A stretch of 12,759 bases of DNA from positions 1 through 12,759 of the forward strand of contig JAEWSK010000038.1 in assembly GCA_023398345.1 (NCBI GenBank), given 5' to 3'. Of this stretch, positions 1 to 5,702 are shown piece by piece; position 1 is the first letter of the stretch; each line of letters starts with the position of its first letter. The position numbers and the translations under genes are program-made. This DNA is from Armatimonadota bacterium. Lineage in GTDB: Bacteria > Armatimonadota > UBA5829. The notes under the pieces are model-generated. The model had not been told where the DNA came from. It was given only the letters and a program-made list of their open reading frames with translations, and searched no databases.

Positions 1-31
1 CCCCGGATGTCTGCTGCTAATAAGAGACATA

Positions 32-664
32 GTGTGGCGAATTACAAAGCGCCTAAACGCCAAGCCCGCGCCTCAAACAGAAATGGAAAAGGCTCGCGCG
101 GAAAGGCTTGCAAAACGTCGAAAGCCATATGAGATGTGCTGGGACATGTCGGTATGCAATGAACGAGCGAAGCGATTTTGTCCGGCTTGGGAAAAGCACA
201 AGCCATGTTGGCAAGTCAAGTCCGGTTGTCTGTGCGATCAAACAATTATGCGCCAGGCCCTTTTGGAACGCGACAAAGAAGAAGGCAGAGGCCAAAAAAC
301 GGCAGCGCCTGATACAATGCCAAAGGTCATTATGACCGCAAAGCAAAAAAAAGAGCGGTGCAGAAATTGCTCAATGTATATGGATCATCAGCAGCAAAAG
401 TTCAAGATAGCGACACCTGTGTCGCTGGTGCTGGTGGGCGTGCTATATGCGGTGCTTTATAAGCAGATATACAATGCGTTTTACTCGTTTTTTAAGGGCA
501 TGGATCACTTTATGAAATTTTTAACTTATCATAAAGGATCGACAGAGTCGTTTTCAGCCCAAGGCAACTCGGTTACTATCCTTGGAATGATCTGCCTCGG
601 AGTCGTGGTTTTGAGCGTCAGGTTCCGACTGGTGGAATGGATGATATTCGACAGAAAACTTTAA
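32..664 (+). CDS. Cys/Trp-rich two-helix membrane protein of unknown function (two-CW-like), possibly 5' partial
   Basis: I do not recognise a named gene. Counting from the GTG at 32, the N-terminal half is basic and hydrophilic. It holds a Cys/Trp cluster: C36-W37, C42, C50-P-A, C59-W60, C66, C68, then C110 and C113 (CxxC followed by SMY). This spacing resembles the 'two-CW' cysteine domain found in some bacterial signalling and membrane proteins, probably a metal-binding module (inference). Two hydrophobic helices follow, at about 127-153 and 180-198, with a short basic tail. There is no catalytic motif. The frame stays open to the first base of the window (hydrophobic residues GCLLLIRDIV precede the GTG), so the real start may lie upstream and include another helix. 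Only a weak AGAG lies upstream of the GTG. The gene ends 35 bases before accB and is probably co-transcribed with it. The reading frame is well supported; function is unknown. Confidence 0.72.
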   Translation: MWRITKRLNAKPAPQTEMEKARAERLAKRRKPYEMCWDMSVCNERAKRFCPAWEKHKPCWQVKSGCLCDQTIMRQALLERDKEEGRGQKTAAPDTMPKVIMTAKQKKERCRNCSMYMDHQQQKFKIATPVSLVLVGVLYAVLYKQIYNAFYSFFKGMDHFMKFLTYHKGSTESFSAQGNSVTILGMICLGVVVLSVRFRLVEWMIFDRKL

Positions 665-699
665 AAGGCCGAAATTCAAGCAGGCCGCTACGGTGATAT

Positions 700-1104
700 A
701 TGGATATTGATAAAATTGAGGAACTGATCCACGTGCTTGAGGGCTCCCCGAACGAGGAGCTCTGCGTGCAAAAGGGCGATTATCGAGTGCACATTAAGAA
801 AGGCGCAGCACAACCGCCTATGCCTACAAAGAAAGCGGCAATGCCTGCCGCGCCGAGTGTGCAGACTATAGTTGGGCCAAAAGATAAATTCATAAACTCA
901 CCGATGGTCGGCATATTTCACACAGTGGATGGGATCGCTCAGGTAGGCGCGACTGTAAGCGAAGGTCAGGCAGTCGGGTCAATCGAATCAATGAAACTGT
1001 CAAATGACATCACGTCCAATGTGTCCGGGACAGTTGTAGAAGTTTTAGTTGAAGACGGAATGCCCGTCGAATACGGACAGCCGCTTTTCAGAATTGAAGC
1101 ATAG
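700..1104 (+). CDS. accB: Biotin carboxyl carrier protein of acetyl-CoA carboxylase
   Basis: AccB carries the biotin that AccC carboxylates and presents CO2 to the carboxyltransferase, the first committed step of fatty acid synthesis in the cytoplasm. The N-terminal helix (about 1-35) is followed by an Ala/Pro linker (about 36-60) and a biotinyl domain (about 64-134) starting INSPMVGIFH. The biotin-acceptor lysine is K99 in the motif ESMKL, where most family members have EAMKM or EAMKL. At 134 residues it is somewhat shorter than E. coli AccB (156). Part of the difference is the linker and part is the segment after SPMVGIFH, which is about five residues shorter than the usual SPMVGTFYRSPSPDAKAF and so trims the 'thumb' loop. 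The ATG at 700 has a weak GGTGAT just upstream. accC follows after a 101-base gap, supporting the assignment. Confidence 0.95.
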   Translation: MDIDKIEELIHVLEGSPNEELCVQKGDYRVHIKKGAAQPPMPTKKAAMPAAPSVQTIVGPKDKFINSPMVGIFHTVDGIAQVGATVSEGQAVGSIESMKLSNDITSNVSGTVVEVLVEDGMPVEYGQPLFRIEA

Positions 1105-1120
1105 CAGTTGAAATAGTCAC

Positions 1121-1167
1121 GGGTATGGCGCTCGGTCTTTGAGAATTTTTCCGTTTCGTCCATACTC
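1121..1167 (+). other. Candidate stem-loop in the accB-accC gap
   Basis: GGGTATGG (1121-1128) can pair with CCATACTC (1160-1167): eight pairs including one G-U, around a 31-base loop. It lies in the 101-base accB-accC spacer, just upstream of the accC ribosome binding site, and has no T-run after it, so it is not an ordinary terminator. It could be an mRNA processing or translational control element, or chance. Confidence 0.25.
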
Positions 1168-1194
1168 CAGTGAAATCTAAAAAATACCCTTTGT

Positions 1195-1208
1195 GGGGGA
1201 TTATCTTG
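1195..1208 (+). promoter_or_regulatory. Ribosome binding site supporting the TTG start of accC
   Basis: GGGGG at 1195-1199 lies six bases before TTG 1206-1208. No comparable site precedes the alternative GTG at 1170, so this decides the start. Confidence 0.6.
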
Positions 1209-2561
1209 TTTAAAAAGATTCTTATAGCAAATCGCAGTGAGATAGCTTTGCGCGTAATCCGCGCATGCAAAGAGATGAAAATAGCCACGGTGGCGATCTA
1301 CTCCGAGGCAGACAAAGACTCGCTTCACGTCCGAATGGCGGACGAGGCGATATGTGTCGGCCCTGCTCAAAGCAAAGACAGCTATCTCAATATGCCTAAT
1401 ATCATCTCTGCGGCAGTTATCACCGGAGCAGAGGCGATCCACCCCGGCTACGGCTATTTCTCTGAAAAGCCCGGCTTCGCGGAGGCATGCGAACACTGCA
1501 ATATCAAATTTATCGGCCCAAAAGCAAGCGCAATCGAACTGATGGGCGATAAGGCGCGCGCTAAGGATACTGCGGCAAAGGCCGGTGTCCCATGCATACC
1601 TGGCAGCAAAGGCATAGTAAAAAGCGAACAGGACGCGCTCAAAACCGCCTCAAAAATGGGCTATCCGGTTCGGCTAAAAGCCACGGCTGGAGGCGGCGGG
1701 CGAGGCATTCGAGTTGTTGCAAGCCGCGATGAACTGGCAAGTCAACTAAAACTCGCGACCGCCGAGGCTGAATCTGCGTTTGGAAACGGTGATCTCTACG
1801 TCGAAAAGGAAATAGAGGAGCCGCGCCACATCGAAATTCAGATACTCGCCGATGAGCATGGACACTGCGTCCACCTTGGTGAGCGCGAGTGCTCTATACA
1901 GCGGCGCAACCAAAAACTGCTCGAAGAAGCGCCGTCGGTGGCCGTGTCGTCCGCTACTCGAACTAAAATGGGCGAGGCCGCCATTCGCCTTGCAAAAGTC
2001 GTCGGCTATACAGGCGTTGGAACGGTCGAATTCCTGTTTGACAAGCATGGGCATTTCTACTTTATGGAAATGAACACTCGCGTGCAGGTCGAACACCCCG
2101 TGACTGAAGCTGTGACCGGCGTGGACATTGTAAAAGAGCAAATTCGCGTCGCTGCAGGCGAAAAGCTCAGCGTCACGCAAAAAGATATTAAGATCAATGG
2201 CCACTCAATCGAATGCCGTATTATTGCCGAAGACCCGGAAAACAACTTTGCTCCATCTGTCGGCACTATCAGTCGCCTTATAACACCCGGTGGAATCGGA
2301 GTGAGGCTCGATACTCATATCTACGCAGGATACGAAGTGCCGCCTTACTATGACGCGATGCTGGCAAAACTTGTCGTGTGGGGTGCGGATCGTGACGAGG
2401 CCATCGCCAGAATGTCGCGATGCCTCAGCGAATTCGAAATAGAGGGGCTGAAAACCAATATAGATTATCAAAAGCAAATACTTGCAAATGAATACTTCCG
2501 CAAAGGCGAGCTTTCAACGGCGTTCGTCACAAAGCGGATGAACTCCAATGGGCAGCATTAA
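1206..2561 (+). CDS. accC: Biotin carboxylase subunit of acetyl-CoA carboxylase
   Basis: AccC uses ATP and bicarbonate to carboxylate biotin on AccB. The frame carries the whole family signature. The N-terminal domain begins FKKILIANRSEIALRVIRA. It continues with AIHPGYGYFSEKPGFAE, the ATP-grasp glycine loop KATAGGGGRGIRVV, EPRHIEIQILADEHGHCVHL, the catalytic stretch ERECSIQRRNQKLLEEAPS, MEMNTRVQVEHPVTEAVTG, and the C-terminal GHSIECRIIAEDP and YAGYEVPPYYDAMLAKLVVW. I choose the TTG at 1206: it sits six bases after GGGGG (1195-1199) and gives 451 residues with the usual N-terminus. A GTG at 1170 would add 12 residues that family members lack. IANRSEIA has Ser where nearly all homologues have Gly (IANRGEIA). 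nusB begins on the base after the stop. Confidence 0.96.
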   Translation: MFKKILIANRSEIALRVIRACKEMKIATVAIYSEADKDSLHVRMADEAICVGPAQSKDSYLNMPNIISAAVITGAEAIHPGYGYFSEKPGFAEACEHCNIKFIGPKASAIELMGDKARAKDTAAKAGVPCIPGSKGIVKSEQDALKTASKMGYPVRLKATAGGGGRGIRVVASRDELASQLKLATAEAESAFGNGDLYVEKEIEEPRHIEIQILADEHGHCVHLGERECSIQRRNQKLLEEAPSVAVSSATRTKMGEAAIRLAKVVGYTGVGTVEFLFDKHGHFYFMEMNTRVQVEHPVTEAVTGVDIVKEQIRVAAGEKLSVTQKDIKINGHSIECRIIAEDPENNFAPSVGTISRLITPGGIGVRLDTHIYAGYEVPPYYDAMLAKLVVWGADRDEAIARMSRCLSEFEIEGLKTNIDYQKQILANEYFRKGELSTAFVTKRMNSNGQH

Positions 2562-3038
2562 ATGAAAACCGCAAGAAGAGCCGCCCGAGAATTGGCGCTT
2601 AATGTGATATATCAGGCGGACGCGACCGGCGTACCGTTTGATGAAGCACTTCAAGCCGCACTTGAGTTTTCTGATCTGTCCGAACTCGAATCGAGGGGAA
2701 CCGACAAGACAGAGGAAGCTCGTGATTATGCAAAGTTGCTCGCCAAAGGTGTGCGAGAGCACGTTGACGAGCTCGACAAATACATCGGCGAGCTTTCAGA
2801 AGGCTGGACAGTAGATCGCCAGCCGGCGGTTGATCGAAACATACTGCGATTGGCAATATATGAGATTAATTACGTCGAGTCAGTGCCGGAGATTGTGGCT
2901 GTGGACGAGGCAATTGAATTGGCAAAAAAATATAGCACGGCGGAGTCCGGAAAATTTGTAAACGGCGTGCTGGCGGGCTACTTGCGTAAGCGTTCAAAGG
3001 CAACTGAGGAGGAAATCATTGACGGCGAGGATTCTTGA
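2562..3038 (+). CDS. nusB: Transcription antitermination factor NusB
   Basis: NusB is a small all-helical RNA-binding protein that pairs with NusE (S10) at boxA during rRNA antitermination. The 158-residue product has the hallmark N-terminus TARRAARELALNVIYQAD, the middle segment VDRQPAVDRNILRLAIYEI, and the C-terminal VPEIVAVDEAIELAKKYSTAESGKFVNGVL, all typical of the family (usually 130-160 residues). The start ATG directly follows the accC stop (TAAATG), and the gene end overlaps folD by 20 bases, indicating translational coupling within accB-accC-nusB-folD. accBC-nusB-folD neighbourhoods are also known in Bacillus-type genomes, though there with extra genes between accC and nusB. Confidence 0.96.
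   Translation: MKTARRAARELALNVIYQADATGVPFDEALQAALEFSDLSELESRGTDKTEEARDYAKLLAKGVREHVDELDKYIGELSEGWTVDRQPAVDRNILRLAIYEINYVESVPEIVAVDEAIELAKKYSTAESGKFVNGVLAGYLRKRSKATEEEIIDGEDS
3007..3021 (+). promoter_or_regulatory. Strong ribosome binding site deciding the TTG start of folD
   Basis: A perfect AGGAGG (3007-3012), inside the end of nusB, lies six bases before TTG 3019-3021. It fixes the folD start and couples folD translation to nusB. Confidence 0.8.
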
Positions 3039-3870
3039 CGGATCGGCAACGGCAAAGCAAATCAGAACCGAACTTGCAGAGAAAGTCAAAATACTAAAGT
3101 CTGAGAAGGGCATCTGCCCCAGGCTGGCAGTCATACTCGTCGGCGAAGACCCCGCTTCGGTAACTTACACCCGAATGAAAAAGAAAGCATGCGAGGCAGT
3201 GGGGATTATCAGCGATCTCATAGAATTGCCTGCCAACAGCACTCAAGAGCATGTAAAAAGCATTATTGCCAATCTCAATGCCGACCCGAGCGTGCATGGC
3301 ATAATGGTTCAACACCCCTTACCGGCCCATCTAGACGAATTGGATATTTTGTCCACAGTCGCACCTCAAAAAGATGTCGATGGAATTTCAGCAATCAGCC
3401 TCGGCAGGCTGGTGCTCGGAACAGCCGACTATGTTTCATGCACTCCGCTTGGCATTGTAACGCTTTTGGAAAATTACGGCATCGATATAAAGGGCAAGCA
3501 AGCTGTTGTTGTAGGGCGAAGCATCATACTCGGCAAGCCCGTCGCGCTAGCGTTGCTCGAAAGACACGCAACCGTTACAATATGCCATTCGCGAACTATT
3601 GACCTGCCCAGTGTCGTAAAAAGAGCTGATATACTCGTCGCTGCAATCGGCAAACCGGAATTTATAAAGGGCGACTGGATTAAAGAAGGCGCCGTTGTCG
3701 TAGACGCCGGATACAATAAAGTCGCGGGGCGCGATAAGGACGTAGGCGATGTGGAGTTCGATGTTGCCGCACAGCGCGCGAGTTGGATCACGCCAGTGCC
3801 GGGCGGAGTCGGACCGATGACAATCGCAATGCTGCTTGCGCAGACGGTCAAGAGCGCGGAGAAGGAATAA
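3019..3870 (+). CDS. folD: Bifunctional methylenetetrahydrofolate dehydrogenase/cyclohydrolase
   Basis: FolD interconverts 5,10-methylene-, methenyl- and 10-formyl-tetrahydrofolate with NADP, supplying formyl groups for purines and initiator tRNA. The 283-residue length is typical. The active-site YxxxK is present in SVTYTRMKKKACEAVGI, followed by the substrate motif GIMVQHPLPAHLDE, PQKDVDGIS, the Rossmann loop VVVGRSIILGKPVA, ICHSRT, and the closing motif TPVPGGVGPMTIAMLLAQT. Three near-universal positions differ from the common form: VQLPLP is VQHPLP, the Asn of VGRSNIVGKP is Ile, and the Asn of HPxNxG is Ser (AISLG). The core catalytic Lys, Gln and Asp are kept, so I expect activity and read these as clade variation. 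The TTG start at 3019 is fixed by a perfect AGGAGG. It is the last gene of the acc-nusB-folD run; 77 bases follow before the next gene. Confidence 0.95.
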   Translation: MTARILDGSATAKQIRTELAEKVKILKSEKGICPRLAVILVGEDPASVTYTRMKKKACEAVGIISDLIELPANSTQEHVKSIIANLNADPSVHGIMVQHPLPAHLDELDILSTVAPQKDVDGISAISLGRLVLGTADYVSCTPLGIVTLLENYGIDIKGKQAVVVGRSIILGKPVALALLERHATVTICHSRTIDLPSVVKRADILVAAIGKPEFIKGDWIKEGAVVVDAGYNKVAGRDKDVGDVEFDVAAQRASWITPVPGGVGPMTIAMLLAQTVKSAEKE

Positions 3871-3875
3871 TCGCA

Positions 3876-3908
3876 AGAGCAAATAAATAAGTCCGAAAGC
3901 TCTATTTT
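3876..3908 (+). terminator. Weak candidate terminator after folD
   Basis: AGAGC (3876-3880) pairs with GCTCT (3899-3903) around an 18-base AT-rich loop, followed by ATTTTT. The stem is only five pairs with a long loop, so this is at best a weak intrinsic terminator for the acc-nusB-folD run. Confidence 0.3.
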
Positions 3909-3947
3909 TCTCCATTTTTCTACGGAGATTTTCTTCTGGAATTTGAC

Positions 3948-4982
3948 ATGCATCGCTGTAAAGACTGCCGGATAGTTTTAGATGATGATGTGAGGTTCTG
4001 CCCCAAGTGCGGTAGAGACTTGGCTGTAAAAAAGCCACACCCCGCAAACGACAAATCTAATGTCGAGATGCTGCTGGCTTCAGCAAATTTGCATAAGATG
4101 AGGTCTGAGTGGGATGCGGCCATCTCGGATGCAACAGACGCACTGCGGCTCGATTCTCGCAATCCCGATGTTGCGTCGCTTATAGGCGACATTTACATCC
4201 GGCGCGGCATGCAGGATGAGGCGTTGATCTGGTATCAAATGGCACTGGAAATTGCTCCAGACAACCCCGGCAATAAAGAGCGGCTGGATAAACTCAGCAA
4301 GGAAATCGCGGACAGACGGCGCGAGGAAGGCATTGGTTCGTTTATGACATTTGAAAAACATACCAAAGCCTGGACTTTTTCGCTGGCGGGAGTGTTTGTG
4401 CTGATAGTGGCTATTGCGCTAATGATAACGCTGCTAAAGCCGAAAACAAACGTGATGCCCGTGGCCCGACCGACGATGATTGCACCGGAACCCTCACAAA
4501 TGTCAGCCCCTACCGAAGAGCCTATCCCGTCAAAATCTGACGAGCCAAAGCAATCAAAGGAAATCGGCGCTGCATCGTCCGCTGGATCATCGATGAGAAC
4601 CACGGCAGAGTCCACTGTTCAAACAGGGCTTGCCGCCGCGCAGAGCATCACTGAGGCGGGAATCACTATAGACGACGTTATAGCAGACCCACGCTCAAAC
4701 GTAGTGACAGTGACGTTCGGCGTGCCGAATAAGGGCTTCGTATCCAAAGAGCAGATAACGAGAGCAGCTGCCCAAGTTGCACGAATGGTCTTTGTGCTAA
4801 GACAGGATGCGCAGTTTGTAACCGCAAGGTGCGTAATAAAAACTGACAATGCCAAAGCGCTTATTGCGTTTGTCGGCGACGCTTCACGCCAGGGCGTCGA
4901 AGCGCTCGGATCCAACCCTAGCGACCAGCAACTCACTTCTATATTCACTCGCCCATGGTGGCACCCTGAAATCAAGCAATAG
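3948..4982 (+). CDS. Zinc-ribbon / TPR / single-pass membrane protein of unknown function
   Basis: No named family recognised. The 344-residue protein is modular. A zinc ribbon lies at the extreme N-terminus (C4, C7, C18, C21; RCKDC...RFCPKCGRDL). Two TPR-like units follow at about 42-70 and 74-105 (the second reads DIYIRRGMQDEALIWYQMAL, then EIAPDNP). There is one transmembrane helix at about 142-163, a Pro/Ser/Thr/Glu linker at about 168-225, and a soluble C-terminal domain at about 230-344 with alternating strand and helix patterns. With no signal peptide, the ribbon and TPRs should face the cytoplasm and the C-terminal domain the periplasm (inference). The layout suggests a scaffold or assembly role, but nothing shows a partner. 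The ATG at 3948 is chosen because the ribbon starts immediately after it; the upstream GGA is a poor ribosome site. It stands alone between folD and the pagL-like gene. Confidence 0.85.
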   Translation: MHRCKDCRIVLDDDVRFCPKCGRDLAVKKPHPANDKSNVEMLLASANLHKMRSEWDAAISDATDALRLDSRNPDVASLIGDIYIRRGMQDEALIWYQMALEIAPDNPGNKERLDKLSKEIADRRREEGIGSFMTFEKHTKAWTFSLAGVFVLIVAIALMITLLKPKTNVMPVARPTMIAPEPSQMSAPTEEPIPSKSDEPKQSKEIGAASSAGSSMRTTAESTVQTGLAAAQSITEAGITIDDVIADPRSNVVTVTFGVPNKGFVSKEQITRAAAQVARMVFVLRQDAQFVTARCVIKTDNAKALIAFVGDASRQGVEALGSNPSDQQLTSIFTRPWWHPEIKQ

Positions 4983-5028
4983 AGCACCCTCTCTTATCTT
5001 CATGCTCCCCTAAGGAGCGCTACACTGT

Positions 5029-5058
5029 TTGACTACTTGCATGCAATAGTGCTAGCAT
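5029..5058 (+). promoter_or_regulatory. Candidate sigma-70-type promoter for the pagL-like gene
   Basis: TTGACT (5029-5034, five of six matches to the -35 consensus), an 18-base spacer, then TAGCAT (5053-5058) preceded by TGC, which makes an extended -10. It lies 34 bases before the TTG start and leaves room for the GAGGAG ribosome site at 5081-5086. Confidence 0.5.
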
Positions 5059-5091
5059 TTCATTGGCTCATTTTTATGTTGAGGAGCTATC

Positions 5092-5673
5092 TTGCAAATA
5101 TCACAAAACTATACAGTGATAAAATTGTTCAGCATGGCCATGCTTGCAACTGGCCTTGTTCTCGTTTTTTTTGATGCGGCCAATTGTGAGCCGTTTTGCG
5201 CTGGACAGCGCGAGTTTACTGCAGCGATGGGATATGGCGAAAACCATAGGATCCCAACCTGCATGAAAGATCGCTTTCAATTCGGTGACACCACTTTGAG
5301 ATATGGCCGATTTACATCCGACAGAGATGAAAACGCAATTGAACTCGGATTCAGCGATCAGATCAGCGGCAATAATAATCAAGCAGTAATGGCGGTTGCA
5401 GCCAAACGTCATTACTTCGCAGTCAAGGGAAACAGCGCATTGGGCTACGACATGGCGTTTGGAGTGATGCGCTTTGAGCATGCAATCGAAGGGCTCGCCA
5501 CCCGAATGAACTTCACAGAACAACTCGGCGTTGTCTTAACACACAAAACCGGAGCGAACTCGGCACTGTCCGTGCAATACAGATTCTTCCACTGCTCGAA
5601 CGGCGGAATAAAAAAACCAAATGTCGGTGTAAACGCCAGTGTGCTCAGTATCGGCTATAGTTGGTTCATGTGA
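5092..5673 (+). CDS. PagL-like outer-membrane acyloxyacyl hydrolase (lipid A 3-O-deacylase family)
   Basis: PagL is an eight-stranded outer-membrane beta-barrel that removes the 3-O acyl chain from lipid A. This 193-residue protein has a hydrophobic signal sequence (about 11-33, likely cleaved near DAANC) followed by a strand-rich region. The C-terminal family signature is present: H167-C-S169-N-G-G, then P176-N177, with the barrel-closing end LSIGYSWFM. His and Ser match the catalytic H126 and S128 of Pseudomonas PagL. Twelve residues after the Ser, where PagL has the catalytic Glu140, this protein has Asn181. I choose the TTG at 5092 because GAGGAG (5081-5086) sits five bases before it; an in-frame ATG at 5134 would shorten the signal sequence. 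A promoter-like element lies just upstream. The gene implies an outer membrane with lipid A. Family membership is fairly secure; activity is not. Confidence 0.85.
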   Translation: MQISQNYTVIKLFSMAMLATGLVLVFFDAANCEPFCAGQREFTAAMGYGENHRIPTCMKDRFQFGDTTLRYGRFTSDRDENAIELGFSDQISGNNNQAVMAVAAKRHYFAVKGNSALGYDMAFGVMRFEHAIEGLATRMNFTEQLGVVLTHKTGANSALSVQYRFFHCSNGGIKKPNVGVNASVLSIGYSWFM

Positions 5674-5685
5674 CGCCCGCTCGCG

Positions 5686-5694
5686 TGATATAAT
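5686..5694 (+). promoter_or_regulatory. Perfect extended -10 element directly before pcrA
   Basis: TGATATAAT (5686-5694) is a consensus TATAAT with the extended TGn. It ends only eight bases before the pcrA ATG at 5703, so transcription would start at or a base or two before the start codon. No good -35 is seen at 17 bases; TTGGTT lies too far away (spacer 22). There is no Shine-Dalgarno site before the ATG, consistent with a leaderless message. Confidence 0.6.
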
Positions 5695-5702
5695 ATTCGT
5701 GT

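Noticed and set aside
1170..1205. GTG at 1170 as the accC start
   Set aside because: Adds 12 residues absent from homologues and lacks a ribosome site; TTG 1206 has GGGGG at proper spacing.
966..1496. Long minus-strand open frame across accB-accC
   Set aside because: Antisense shadow of two well-supported genes; it has no family signature and crosses a gene boundary.
3547..4047. Minus-strand open frame across folD and the zinc-ribbon/TPR gene
   Set aside because: Opposes two real genes and shows no protein-like motifs.
5004..5018. GCTCC/GGAGC stem as terminator of the zinc-ribbon/TPR gene
   Set aside because: Only five pairs and no following T-run.
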